A stretch of 28,733 bases of DNA from an uncultured Butyricicoccus sp. (GCA_900547195.1 URFQ01000025.1:1-28733), one strand, 5' to 3'; positions 7,802 through 18,387 are shown, numbered from the stretch's first letter. Notes: generated by a model from the sequence alone, not told the origin. Numbers and translations: made by a program.

Positions 7802-8604
7802 ACATCTACGCCATGTACTGGAGCGCGACCGGCACGACCGAAAAGATTGTGACCGCCATCGCGCGGGAGCTTGCCGGCAGTTTCACCGGCTTTACTTCCT
7901 ATGATTTCACCCTGCCCGCCGCGCGGGCGCAGGGGAAGACGTTCGGGCCGGATGACCTTGTCGTGTTCGGCACGCCGGTCTATGCCGGGCGCGTGCCCAA
8001 TGTGCTGCTGAACTACCTTTCAACCGTCGAGGGAAACGGCGCGCTGGCCGTCCCGGTCGTGCTGTTCGGCAACCGCGACTTTGACGACGGCCTGATTGAG
8101 CTACGCGACATTCTGGAAGCGGACGGTTTCCATACCATTGCGGGGGCGGCCTTTGTGGGCGAGCATGCGTTCTCCCGGACGCTTGCCGCGGGCCGGCCGG
8201 ACGCGCAGGACATGCAGGCCGCGCGGGGCTTTGCCCGCCAGGTGCTGAGCATGCTCAGAGAGAAGCGCTGGCGCACGCCCGTCCCGGTCGAGGGGCGCAC
8301 GCCGCTGCGGCCATACTATACCCCGCGCGACCGTGCGGGCAACCCGGTGAATATCCTCAAGGTCAAGCCCAAAACCGATATGGGGAAATGCAGCGGCTGC
8401 GGCGTGTGCGCGAACATGTGCCCCATGGGTTCGATTGAGCATGCTCACCCGGAAATTGTCCGCGGCATCTGTATAAAATGCTGCGCCTGTCAGAAAAAAT
8501 GCCCGACAGGCGCAAAATATTTCGACGATCCGGGATACTTATACCATAAGGAAGAACTGGAGCTGGGCTATGCCCGCCGGGCGGAGCCGGTTACCTTTGT
8601 ATGA
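7798..8604 (+). CDS. EFR1-like flavodoxin/2[4Fe-4S] ferredoxin fusion
   Basis: The 268-residue protein joins a flavodoxin-like domain (residues ~1-150; phosphate-binding loop WSATGTTEKI, VVFGTPVYAGRVPN) to a two-cluster ferredoxin domain. The first cluster motif is CxxCxxCxxxC at C198, C201, C204, C208 and the second at C225, C228, C231, C235. FMN and two [4Fe-4S] clusters are expected, giving a cytosolic electron carrier or oxidoreductase for an unknown partner; such proteins are typical of anaerobic Clostridia. The last ~30 residues (YHKEELELGYARRAEP) are an extension beyond the clusters. It sits between uvrB and uvrA in the same operon, which is unusual. A direct role in repair is not shown by the sequence. 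Confidence 0.9.
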   Translation: MNIYAMYWSATGTTEKIVTAIARELAGSFTGFTSYDFTLPAARAQGKTFGPDDLVVFGTPVYAGRVPNVLLNYLSTVEGNGALAVPVVLFGNRDFDDGLIELRDILEADGFHTIAGAAFVGEHAFSRTLAAGRPDAQDMQAARGFARQVLSMLREKRWRTPVPVEGRTPLRPYYTPRDRAGNPVNILKVKPKTDMGKCSGCGVCANMCPMGSIEHAHPEIVRGICIKCCACQKKCPTGAKYFDDPGYLYHKEELELGYARRAEPVTFV

Positions 8605-8625
8605 TACAAAACAGAAAGGAAGCTT

Positions 8626-11451
<2,826 letters not shown>

Positions 11452-11524
11452 TGCAAACAGAGGATATTCCCGGCCGTTTTACTGCACAGAATGAAAATTT
11501 CCTGCATAAACGGGCAAAATCAGT

Positions 11525-11552
11525 TTGCAAAGCTGCATATTGGTGCTATAAT
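11525..11552 (+). promoter_or_regulatory. Promoter of the CapA-like gene
   Basis: TTGCAA (11525-11530), 16 bases, perfect TATAAT (11547-11552) with an extended -10 TG at 11544-11545. It gives the CapA-like gene its own transcript after uvrA. Confidence 0.7.
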
Positions 11553-11591
11553 GGCCTTACGAGTTTCAAAATGAAGCCAATGGAGGATTTT

Positions 11592-12794
11592 ATGCGGAAA
11601 AACAGACTGTTTGCGCTGCTGTTGGCGCTTTTGCTGCCGCTGGGCGGCTGCACGCCCCGACAGGGCGGGGAGGCGTCCCCGCCGGACGATACACAGGCCG
11701 CGCAAAGCGTGCCCGAGCCGAAACCCGCGCCCGAACCGGTGGTGGCGACATTGGCCGTGTGCGGCGACACGATGAGCCATATGCCGCAGACGCGCGACGC
11801 ATGGGATGGTGAAAAATATGATTATTCGGCCATGCTCTCCGGCGCGCGGGCATGGACCGAGGCGGCCGATTTTGCGGTGGCCAATCTGGAAACCACCTTT
11901 GCGGGCGGTCCGGATTACTCCGGCTATCCGGCGTTTAATACGCCGGACGAGCTGGCGGACAACCTCGCAGATATGGGGTTTGACCTGCTGCTGACCGCGA
12001 ACAACCACTGCATGGACCGGGGCTACGACGGCCTTTGCCGCACGCTGGACGTACTCGACGCACGCGGCATCCAGCACGTGGGAACCTATCGCACACAGGA
12101 GGAACGCGATGCGGACAGCGGCGTCGTGGTCGCGGATGTGGGCGGCATTTCGGTTGCCTTCCTGGGGTACACCTATGGCACAAACGGCATCCCGGTCGCC
12201 TCCGGCCGTTCCTTTTCGGTAAATCTGTTCAACACCGATTATATGTCGTCCTGCTCCACGCCGGATACCGAAAAAATTCAGGCGGATCTGGCGGCGGCGC
12301 GCGCGCTGGACACCGACCTGATTGCGGTCATGATCCACTGGGGGCTTGAGTATCAGACCGCGCAGAATGACTATCAGGAACAGATTGCGTCGCTGCTGTT
12401 TGAAAACGGCGCGGACATCATCCTCGGCGGGCATTCGCATGTGCCGCAGCCCATGGGCCTGCGCACCGTGACGGACGAAAACGGGGAAGAAAAGCAGGGG
12501 TTTGTGTGCTTTTCGCTCGGCAATTTCATTTCCGCGCAGAACGACCCGTACACCGATACAACCGCGGTGCTCAACCTCACGCTGACCAAGGACATGGAGA
12601 CCGGGGAAACGACGGTTTCCGGTTATGGCTACGCGCCCATGCTCATGCTCGACCGCGAGAGCGGCGCGGATGTGCGGTTCCAGCTGCTCGACGCGCAGGC
12701 GACGCTGGACGCGGGCGGCGTTTCCGAAGTGCTGGCGGCAAAGCTCCGGCAGTGCATTGCGGATTGCCATACGATTTTTGACGCCGCGGCATGA
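11592..12794 (+). CDS. CapA/PgsA-family metallophosphatase lipoprotein
   Basis: This 400-residue lipoprotein has signal peptide MRKNRLFALLLALLLPL and lipobox LGGC (Cys20), followed by a linker rich in proline and glutamate. The body is a CapA-type calcineurin-like metallophosphatase: VCGDTMSH, FAVANLETTF, LLTANNHCMDRGYDGL, VMIHWGLEYQ, ILGGHSHVPQP and FSLGNFISAQ supply the metal ligands. CapA/PgsA of Bacillus take part in poly-gamma-glutamate capsule synthesis or transport, but no pgsB or pgsC is present here, so a general envelope role is safer. I chose ATG 11592 because TGGAGG lies five bases before it and it starts the signal peptide. Upstream in-frame starts would lengthen it past the promoter. 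Confidence 0.9.
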   Translation: MRKNRLFALLLALLLPLGGCTPRQGGEASPPDDTQAAQSVPEPKPAPEPVVATLAVCGDTMSHMPQTRDAWDGEKYDYSAMLSGARAWTEAADFAVANLETTFAGGPDYSGYPAFNTPDELADNLADMGFDLLLTANNHCMDRGYDGLCRTLDVLDARGIQHVGTYRTQEERDADSGVVVADVGGISVAFLGYTYGTNGIPVASGRSFSVNLFNTDYMSSCSTPDTEKIQADLAAARALDTDLIAVMIHWGLEYQTAQNDYQEQIASLLFENGADIILGGHSHVPQPMGLRTVTDENGEEKQGFVCFSLGNFISAQNDPYTDTTAVLNLTLTKDMETGETTVSGYGYAPMLMLDRESGADVRFQLLDAQATLDAGGVSEVLAAKLRQCIADCHTIFDAAA

Positions 12795-12874
12795 CCCATC
12801 CCCAAAAGGGCTGACGGAACTGCGTTTTTGATTGAGAATTCCCGCGTCTGAGAGAGCGTTCTCCTGCTTGCCGG

Positions 12875-12899
12875 AAATCCCGGGGTTTCCCCGGGATTT
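12875..12899 (+). terminator. Perfect 11-bp hairpin after the CapA-like gene
   Basis: AAATCCCGGGG (12875-12885), loop TTT, CCCCGGGATTT (12889-12899), followed by TCTGTTTT. It lies 80 bases after the CapA-like stop codon and probably ends that transcript. The T tract is broken, so efficiency is uncertain. Confidence 0.65.
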
Positions 12900-13035
12900 C
12901 TCTGTTTTGCACAAGAAATTATACTTCGAATTAGAAAATATGCTCAAAATTTGGGATTCCTTTTTGTAGACAGCTGTGTTACACTGGAATGCGATCTTTG
13001 TGAATAGGTTTTGGATAACTTGGGGGAATTTTCTG

Positions 13036-13950
13036 GTGAGAACAGGGAAAATGCGCATCGGCCTGCGCGCGGTCAAGACCGCGCTGTCGGTCGGGATTTC
13101 CATGCTGGCGGCTCATTGGCTGGGCTCCAGCCTGCCGATTTTTGCGGTGATCGGCGCGATTTCGGCGATGAGCCGCAATCTGAACGATACGCTGCACGAG
13201 TGCCTGAACCAAATGACCGGCACGTTCATCGGCTTTGCGGTGGCAACCGTGTTCGTGCGGGTGCTGCCCGATCCGGCGTTTTTTCTGTGGATGGGGTTTG
13301 GCACGCTGCTGGTGACTGCGCTCTGCCTGCGGCTGAACGTGCAGTTTGCGGTGCCGCTCGCCTGTATTGTGTTCGCGGATATCTGCCTGTACGGCGGCGG
13401 GAACGATCAAGTCTGGTATGGCTTCCATCGGTTCACCGATACCGTGGTCGGCCTGCTTGTGGCGCTGGCGGTGAATCTGATCGTGAAGCCCTATAACAAT
13501 GAAAAACGGATCCTGCACGCCTTGCAGGGGATTCTGGAGGCGATCCCGGGGTTTTTGGATACGCGAGTGCTGCAAGGGCGGTATCCGGATTTGGAACCGC
13601 TACGCCACAGCCTCAAACAGCTGTCGGGAGAAATGGAGATTTACGAGGGGCAGTTTGTGCGCGTGTTCCGCGCGCCCAACGCGAAGCCGGCGGAAGCGGC
13701 ATATCTGCGCGGCTGCGAGCAGCTGGCCGCGCGTATGGGGCAGGAGCTGTCCGCCCTGTGCTGCATGGACGTCATGGGCGCGCCGGACGGCAAAAACCTT
13801 GCGCGGCTGCATGCGCTGGGGCTGCATATTCCGGAAATCCAGGATAAATGGTATTCCGAACAGGACAATATGGTGCTGAACTACCATCTGGGAAATTTGT
13901 TGGATGCATACCAGTATCTGTCTGACCTGGTCAAAAGCACGGCGGCGTAA
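13036..13950 (+). CDS. Aromatic acid exporter (ArAE/FUSC-like) family membrane protein
   Basis: The protein has 304 residues from a GTG at 13036. The first ~155 residues hold about five or six membrane segments of the ArAE_1/FUSC-like type (GLRAVKTALSVGISMLAAHW, PIFAVIGAISAMS, MTGTFIGFAVATVFV, MGFGTLLVTALCLRL, DTVVGLLVALAVNLIVKP). The rest is a soluble, helix-rich cytoplasmic part. Relatives are thought to export aromatic or other organic acids, but few are characterised. The GTG has GGGGGAA nine bases upstream; ATG 13051 is a weaker alternative and the in-frame codon at 12976 has no ribosome site. I found no clear promoter. The gene is convergent with the trpX-type ABC operon and shares its terminator. 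Confidence 0.83.
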   Translation: MRTGKMRIGLRAVKTALSVGISMLAAHWLGSSLPIFAVIGAISAMSRNLNDTLHECLNQMTGTFIGFAVATVFVRVLPDPAFFLWMGFGTLLVTALCLRLNVQFAVPLACIVFADICLYGGGNDQVWYGFHRFTDTVVGLLVALAVNLIVKPYNNEKRILHALQGILEAIPGFLDTRVLQGRYPDLEPLRHSLKQLSGEMEIYEGQFVRVFRAPNAKPAEAAYLRGCEQLAARMGQELSALCCMDVMGAPDGKNLARLHALGLHIPEIQDKWYSEQDNMVLNYHLGNLLDAYQYLSDLVKSTAA

Positions 13951-13953
13951 AAG

Positions 13954-13990
13954 AAAACGCTGGACGGAGAAAACCTCTGTCCAGCGTTTT
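13954..13990. terminator. Bidirectional terminator between convergent genes
   Basis: AAAACGCTGGAC (13954-13965) pairs perfectly with GTCCAGCGTTTT (13979-13990), and the inner GGAG/CTCT bases extend the stem. T runs end both arms, so it can stop the ArAE transcript and the minus-strand ABC operon. It begins 4 bases after one stop codon and ends 5 bases before the other. Confidence 0.9.
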
Positions 13991-13994
13991 GCGT

Positions 13995-14780
13995 TTAGGA
14001 GAGCAGGATACGGTCGTTGTCAAGGGTCTTGCCCGCGCCTGCCTGAAAGCGGCTCAGCAGGTCGGCGACCGTCAGCCCGTCGCGCTCCCGGCCTTCGATG
14101 TCGAGCACGATGCGCCCGTTATCCATCATCAGGGTACGGTTGCCGAGATCAAGGGCGTTCTGCATGTTGTGCGTGACCATCAGGGTGGTAATCCGGTGGC
14201 GCTCCACAACATCGCGCGTGATTTGCAGCACCTTTTCCGCCGTACCCGGGTCAAGCGCAGCCGTGTGCTCATCCAGGAGGAGCAGCTTGGGCGGCACGAT
14301 GGTAGCCATCATCAGCGTCAGCGCCTGCCGCTGGCCGCCCGAAAGCAGCCCGACCGGCTGCTTCATACGGTCTTCCAGCCCCATGCCGAGCAGGGAGAGC
14401 TGTTCGCGGAAACGCGCCTTATCCGCGCGGCTGATGCGCGAAAACCAGCCGCCGTGGCCGGCCGCAAGCGCAAGGTTTTCCTCGATGCTCATGCCCGGCG
14501 CGCTGCCGCGCATCGGGTCCTGGAACAAACGGCCGATGTTCCGGGCGCGGGCAAATGCGGGCTGCAGGGTGATATCCTTCCCATCGAGGCAGATGGCGCC
14601 GGAATCGGTCAGGAAATCGCCGCAGATCGCGTTAAAAAGCGTGGATTTGCCCGCGCCGTTCGAACCGATGATCGTGGCAAAATCGCCGGGGGCCAGATGC
14701 AGGGATAAGCCGGAAAGCGCCTTTTTTTCATCGGCGGAACCGGGGTTGAACGTTTTCGAGATGCCGGTAATGGTCAGCAT
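13995..14780 (-). CDS. ABC transporter ATP-binding protein (TrpZ-type, COG1101)
   Basis: This 261-residue ATPase energises the neighbouring permease at the inner face of the membrane. Walker A is IIGSNGAGKST (~37-47), the signature is LLSGGQRQAL, Walker B is LLLLDEHTAALDP and the H-loop is VTHNMQNAL. The start is ATG 14780 (MLTITGISKTF), with a GGGGG ribosome site inside the end of the permease gene. An in-frame extension upstream overlaps the permease and is not real. The two genes are 2 bases apart. The family is that of the putative tryptophan/tyrosine importers linked to COG4120 permeases and COG2984 binding proteins. The T-box upstream of the operon supports tryptophan. Confidence 0.92.
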   Translation of the reverse strand: MLTITGISKTFNPGSADEKKALSGLSLHLAPGDFATIIGSNGAGKSTLFNAICGDFLTDSGAICLDGKDITLQPAFARARNIGRLFQDPMRGSAPGMSIEENLALAAGHGGWFSRISRADKARFREQLSLLGMGLEDRMKQPVGLLSGGQRQALTLMMATIVPPKLLLLDEHTAALDPGTAEKVLQITRDVVERHRITTLMVTHNMQNALDLGNRTLMMDNGRIVLDIEGRERDGLTVADLLSRFQAGAGKTLDNDRILLS

Positions 14781-14782
14781 GG

Positions 14783-15712
14783 TTATTTGCCCCCTTTCGC
14801 AGTGTGGCGCAGGCGGCGGTGCAGCTCGGGCCAGTGGGAGCGCAGGTACGGGCCCGAGATGGCAAGGATGACAATCACGGACGACACCAGCTTGAGCATA
14901 AAGGCCGGCATATTGAAGCGCAGCGCAACCGTGTATACCAGGCGGAATACGAATGAGCCGATGACCACGCCGATGGCGCGGGTCAGCACGCTGCCGCGGC
15001 CGAGGAAAGTGCCGCCGATGAGCAGGGAGGCGAGGGCAATGGTCACCATGCCCTGCCCGATGTTGATGTCCACCGATTTCTGCGCCTGGCTGAGCAGGCA
15101 GCCGGACAGGCCGGTGAAGGCGTTCGCGACGCACAGCCCGACCGTGGTGGTGAAGGCCGGGTTAATCGAAGAAGAGCGCACCATATCCGGGTTGTTGCCG
15201 GTCGCGCGGATGGCAAGGCCGAGCCGCGTCCCCAAAAACAGGGTCAAAAACGCGGCCACAAGCACCACGGCGATGAGCGCAACCGCCAGCACGGATTGCC
15301 CGGCGAGCGGCGTACCGGCGAGCAGGGCTTTCATTTTGGTAAATACGGTTTCGGTCTTGTTCATGTTCAGCAGGGAAGAGCCGCCCATGACCGCAATGTT
15401 GACCGAATACAGCGCCGTGTTGACGATAATGCCTGCGAGCAGGCTGTCTACTCCCATGCGGGTCTGAAGCAGGGCGGTGACAAAACCGGAACACACGCCA
15501 GCCAGCATGGCGGCCGGGATGGACAGATATGGATGGCCCGCGATGGCGACCACCGCGCCGGCCGCGGCGCCGAGCGTAAAGCAGCCGTCCGTAGACAGGT
15601 CGCATACGTTCAGCATGGTATAGCTGAGGAACAGCGCCAGCACAGTAAGCGAGCAGATGAGGCCAAGCTCGAGCGCGGTCTGCCCCAGGGACAAAGCAAT
15701 AGACAGGGACAA
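14783..15712 (-). CDS. ABC transporter permease (TrpY-type, COG4120)
   Basis: This 309-residue integral membrane protein has about nine hydrophobic segments (LICSLTVLALFLSYTML, GAAAGAVVAIAGHPYLSIP, MTIALASLLIGGTFLGRG, LVSSVIVILAISGPYL). The conserved element GTRLGLAIRATGNNPDMVRSSSIN is the coupling loop typical of this branched-chain-permease-like group. The start is a TTG at 15712, supported by AAAGGAGGG eight bases upstream; the next in-frame ATG would remove the first membrane segment. It forms the channel of the importer together with the ATPase and the binding protein. Confidence 0.9.
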   Translation of the reverse strand: MSLSIALSLGQTALELGLICSLTVLALFLSYTMLNVCDLSTDGCFTLGAAAGAVVAIAGHPYLSIPAAMLAGVCSGFVTALLQTRMGVDSLLAGIIVNTALYSVNIAVMGGSSLLNMNKTETVFTKMKALLAGTPLAGQSVLAVALIAVVLVAAFLTLFLGTRLGLAIRATGNNPDMVRSSSINPAFTTTVGLCVANAFTGLSGCLLSQAQKSVDINIGQGMVTIALASLLIGGTFLGRGSVLTRAIGVVIGSFVFRLVYTVALRFNMPAFMLKLVSSVIVILAISGPYLRSHWPELHRRLRHTAKGGK

Positions 15713-15754
15713 GGCAATGCCCTCCTTTATGAAATGGGAATGTAGGGAAAAGAG

Positions 15755-15781
15755 AGGCCCGGGGACGAGAGCCGCGGGCCT
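15755..15781 (-). terminator. Intercistronic hairpin between binding protein and permease genes
   Basis: AGGCCCG (15755-15761) pairs with CGGGCCT (15775-15781) in the 86-base gap. It lacks a strong T tract on the minus strand, so it is more likely a partial attenuator or an RNA 3'-end stabiliser that gives more binding protein than membrane parts. This is inference from the position. Confidence 0.45.
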
Positions 15782-15798
15782 GGGGTCTTAAAAGAATG

Positions 15799-16875
15799 TT
15801 AGTCCAGCTCGTCAAAGCTTTCGGCAGTGGTGATGAACGATACCTTGGTACACAGCGGGTCGAACGCTTTCTGGATGGTATCAAGATCCAGGCCAAGCGC
15901 CGCGCAGGTGTCCGTGTTGACGGTTGCGGTGCCGTTGTCAAAGGTCATGACCGCAGTGGTGGACGGGTCGGCCCCATCCACAAGGATGTTTGAAATCATG
16001 TTCGCCGTCTCGACGCCGAGGTTTGCGTAATCGACGCCGTAGCCGAGGAACGCGCCGTTGAGCGCAAAGGAATCCGCGCCCGTGTAGTGCGGGATGCCGG
16101 CTGCGATGAAGGTTTCGTAAATGGAAAGCTCAGCGGTCATGATCGTGTTGTCGGTGGGGGTAAAGACCGCATCCACGCCGTCGGCCACCAACGCCTGCGC
16201 GGCCAGCATGACCTCATCGGTCGTGGTGCCGGTGCGCTCCACATAGGCGATATGGTTCGCATCCAGATATTCCTTGGCGTGCGCAATCGGGGTCGTCGAG
16301 GAATCCTGCCCCGGATCGTACAGCAGGCCAATCTTCTTTACGTCCGGGCCGGCCGCCTGAATGAGCTTCATGATGGCGTTCGTGTCCAGATAGTCCGAGG
16401 TGCCGGTCAGGTTGGCGCCCGGGGCTTCGAGCGACTCCACCAGGCCGGAACCGACCGGGTCGGAAACGGCCGAGAAGACCACCGGCGTATCCGTGCCTTC
16501 GGTGGCCGCCTGCATGGCCATGGCAACCGGGGTGGCGACGCCGACCATCAGATCCACGCCGTCGGCCTGAAAGTCCGCGATAATCTGGTTCATCACGCTG
16601 GCGTCTGCGTTGCAGTTGTCATAGGAAACCTCAAAGGTTACGCCCTTTTCCTCGCCGAGGGTTTTGAGCTGCGTTTGGATGTTGTCGACGATCTGGTTCA
16701 GGGAGGCGTCGTCCACATAATTGCAGATGCCGACCTTGTACACCGTACCGTCCGCACCCGCGCCGCCGTCCGAAGCAGCCGGGGATGCGCCGCCCTTGCC
16801 GCCGCAGGCGGTCAGGGACAGGGCCATGGCGGCAGCCAGTGCGGCTGCGCAGATTTTACAAACAATTGCTTTCAT
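15799..16875 (-). CDS. ABC substrate-binding lipoprotein (TrpX-type, PF04392/COG2984)
   Basis: This 358-residue lipoprotein is anchored outside the membrane and captures the substrate. The signal peptide is MKAIVCKICAAALAAAMALS with lipobox LTAC (Cys24), followed by a flexible GGKGGASPAASDGG linker. The mature domain is of the PF04392 type: YKVGICNYVDDASLNQIVDN, FSAVSDPVGSGLV, TGTSDYLDTNAIMKLI, KKIGLLYDPG, YVERTGTTTDEV and FTPTDNTIM. The start ATG 16875 has GGAGG at good spacing; a TTG start five codons earlier overlaps the ribosome site and is rejected. It is first in the operon, behind a T-box with a UGG specifier, so its ligand is most likely tryptophan. Confidence 0.92.
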   Translation of the reverse strand: MKAIVCKICAAALAAAMALSLTACGGKGGASPAASDGGAGADGTVYKVGICNYVDDASLNQIVDNIQTQLKTLGEEKGVTFEVSYDNCNADASVMNQIIADFQADGVDLMVGVATPVAMAMQAATEGTDTPVVFSAVSDPVGSGLVESLEAPGANLTGTSDYLDTNAIMKLIQAAGPDVKKIGLLYDPGQDSSTTPIAHAKEYLDANHIAYVERTGTTTDEVMLAAQALVADGVDAVFTPTDNTIMTAELSIYETFIAAGIPHYTGADSFALNGAFLGYGVDYANLGVETANMISNILVDGADPSTTAVMTFDNGTATVNTDTCAALGLDLDTIQKAFDPLCTKVSFITTAESFDELD

Positions 16876-16993
16876 AGTACTTTCCTCCAAAGTAAATTTT
16901 GGGCGGCAGATGAGGGATTGCCGGGTCCGGGTTTGTCGGAGTTTGGGATGTTAAAATAACATAGGTTCGTTTTCATGCTTATCGGGAAGCAAT

Positions 16994-17270
16994 AAAAAAT
17001 GGCTCCTTATCCCACATGGGACAAGAGCCAAACTCCTGCGATACCACCCAAATTGACGTAAATACGTCCGCTCGCTTTCCGCGCCATCACGCGTACCCGA
17101 TGGATAACGGGTGGGTTCCCCGTCAGCCGCCTACTCAGCCGAAGCTTTTGGGGGCCGCCCTCAGAAGTCCATTCACACGGCCGCGCCCCGCCCCGATTCC
17201 ACCATCCGGGACTCTCTAAAGGTTTGCTGTGCCGGTTACTACTCTTCCTCACAGGTTTGCTTTATTGAAC
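16994..17270 (-). promoter_or_regulatory. T-box riboswitch, tryptophan (UGG) specifier
   Basis: Read on the minus strand, the leader has all T-box landmarks in order. These are GAGGAAGAGTAGTAACC at the base of Stem I, AGAGAGTCCCGGATGGTGGAA, the specifier segment TGAATGGACTTCTGAG (specifier TGG at 17169-17171), the T-box bulge TGGGTGGTATCGC (TGGT at 17043-17046) and a terminator. The terminator stem is at 17000-17030 and its T6 tract at 16994-16999. Uncharged tRNA-Trp would stabilise the antiterminator and switch on the transporter. Known Trp T-boxes control TrpXYZ-type importers, which matches the genes here. The bulge UGGU would pair best with an A discriminator, while bacterial tRNA-Trp usually carries G, so a G-U pair is implied. 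Confidence 0.93.
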
Positions 17271-17276
17271 GATGCC

Positions 17277-17306
17277 ATTATAATCCGCGGGACAGGTCTT
17301 TGTCAA
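17277..17306 (-). promoter_or_regulatory. Consensus promoter of the T-box/ABC operon
   Basis: On the minus strand TTGACA (17301-17306) and TATAAT (17277-17282) are both perfect, separated by 18 bases. Transcription should start near 17270, just before Stem I of the T-box. A constitutive strong promoter is usual ahead of a T-box that does the control. Confidence 0.9.
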
Positions 17307-17950
17307 GCCCTGTTTTCAGAAAAATTCAGGAATGCGGTTTTCCACGTTTTGCTCCCCGGCCGGCTGCAATCTGGAACGATGTGGATGATTTCGTGCTTCA
17401 AAGCAAGCGGACTTCATAAAAAAACTGGCATCGCTGCGCGCCGGATTTTCCAAGGAAGGTTTGTTACAATAAAAAGCAAACTGCCTTGCCCCGCGGCGGG
17501 CGGCCACGAGAAGAACGCGTCATGCAGAGAAAAATCAATCCTGCGGTCTTATATTTACCACAGGGAATTCCGGATAAGCCGAGTTATTTTCGGGAATACC
17601 CGATGCATTTTGCAGCCCGGCATATATAACGGATTCCTTTGATGAAATGGAGGGAAAAGGCCGGGCAACCGCGGCGCTTGCCGCGAAAATCCCGGCTTTG
17701 CAGGATGTCCTGAGTATAGCTGGCGTTGCCGCCGCCGTGCTACACTCTGCGGCCGGAAAGCGGGATTGACTTCAAATATTATCTATGCGAAGATGCCTAT
17801 ATCGATATCCCCGTTCTGAAGCAGTGATATTCCAGCCGAAGGCGCTAAGACTACAAGAAACGGTTGACGGAGCCCCACTCGTCCGGCCCGTCCGTATGCA
17901 TGGCATAGCGGAACGGGATGGACGTTGTGTAAAACCTGGCAAGCCAGAAT
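17307..17950. other. Gene-poor stretch, no supported gene
   Basis: I see no open frame here with family resemblance or a good ribosome site. The longest plus-strand frame (to 17642) overlaps the T-box promoter region and looks random. A 35-codon frame at 17522-17629 has only a weak GAGAAG ahead of it. On the minus strand, 17851-17958 reads as an aromatic-rich stretch (KDVFWLARFYTTSIPF...) ending in TAG, which could be a scrap of a lost gene or chance. Together with the SLH remnant just downstream, this looks like decayed DNA. Confidence 0.6.
17657..17699. repeat. Large two-part hairpin in the gene-poor stretch
   Basis: GCCGGG (17660-17665) pairs with CCCGGC (17691-17696), and inside it CGCGGC (17670-17675) pairs with GCCGCG (17680-17685). 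A/T bases extend the outer stem. On the minus strand the hairpin is followed by CTTTTCCC, so it may be an old minus-strand terminator. Confidence 0.5.
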
Positions 17951-18172
17951 ACATCCTTCAAAGGCCATGACCTGACCGGGGAGGCCAGCCTGAAAATCTA
18001 TACGGACGGCGCGTCTACCGCGGCATATGCACAGGACGCGATGCGCCGGGCTATTGCCGCAGGTATCCTGTCCGGCAAGGGCGAAGGCGTGCTGGATCCC
18101 AAGGGGCTGTCAACCCGTGCGCAGACCGCGCAGATGTTTTTGAATTTCCTCGGGAATGTTTCTCAGACGTAA
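17951..18172 (+). pseudogene. Remnant of an S-layer homology (SLH) domain protein, C-terminal end
   Basis: The frame reads FKGHDLTGEASLKIYTDG, then AYAQDAMRRAIAAGILSGKG, then VLDPKGLSTRAQTAQMFLNF, and stops at TAA (18170-18172). This is the last SLH repeat as found at the C-terminus of clostridial surface proteins that bind cell-wall polymer. Upstream the frame is closed by stops (TAA near 17935 and others) with no SLH sequence, and there is no start codon with a ribosome site. The rest of the gene is therefore missing: deleted or replaced from about 17950 leftwards. SLH residues such as the usual W in the first helix (here Y) have begun to drift. Confidence 0.8.
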
Positions 18173-18276
18173 AAGAAAAAACCCCCTCCGATATATTCCA
18201 CGGGAGAGGCTTATCAAAATACGGCAGCTTTTCAATGAGCATACCCGTCGCCATCAATGGCGCTGGGCGAAAAGGC

Positions 18277-18309
18277 TTTAAAAAGGCGCGTTTATAACCT
18301 TTTTTTAAA
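18277..18309. repeat. A/T-rich inverted repeat
   Basis: TTTAAAAAGG (18277-18286) faces CCTTTTTTTAAA (18298-18309) across an 11-base loop. The right arm ends in seven T, so on the plus strand it could act as a weak terminator. It lies in gene-free sequence 104 bases after the SLH remnant. Confidence 0.5.
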
Positions 18310-18320
18310 CTCTTGTTATC

Positions 18321-18387
18321 AAAAGCCAGGCGTATGTCGCACGCATGTGAGTTTTTCATGGACAGTGGGCTACAGCCTGGCTTTTTT
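18321..18387. repeat. 11-bp inverted repeat enclosing 43 bases, with T run: possible small RNA or terminator
   Basis: AAAAGCCAGGC (18321-18331) pairs perfectly with GCCTGGCTTTT (18375-18385), followed by more T. The long 43-base interior (GTATGTCGCACGC..., with short self-complementary CATG and GCGT/ACGC parts) is unusual for a plain terminator and suggests a folded RNA with its own 3' end. It matches no riboswitch or RNA family I recognise. Since the arms are A-rich and T-rich at the ends, either strand could be the transcribed one. Confidence 0.45.

Noticed and set aside
11520..13103. 527-codon open frame on the minus strand
   Set aside because: It is antisense to the CapA-like gene and its downstream terminator, which would interrupt it; composition is rich in R, H and V as in frame shadows.
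17522..17629. 35-codon plus-strand frame (MQRKINPAVLYLPQG...)
   Set aside because: Only a weak GAGAAG precedes it, there is no promoter, and nothing indicates conservation.
17851..17958. Aromatic-rich minus-strand reading KDVFWLARFYTTSIPF... ending in TAG
   Set aside because: It looks protein-like but is only 35 codons, has no start with a ribosome site, matches no family I know, and runs into stops on both sides. It may be a gene scrap but cannot be supported.
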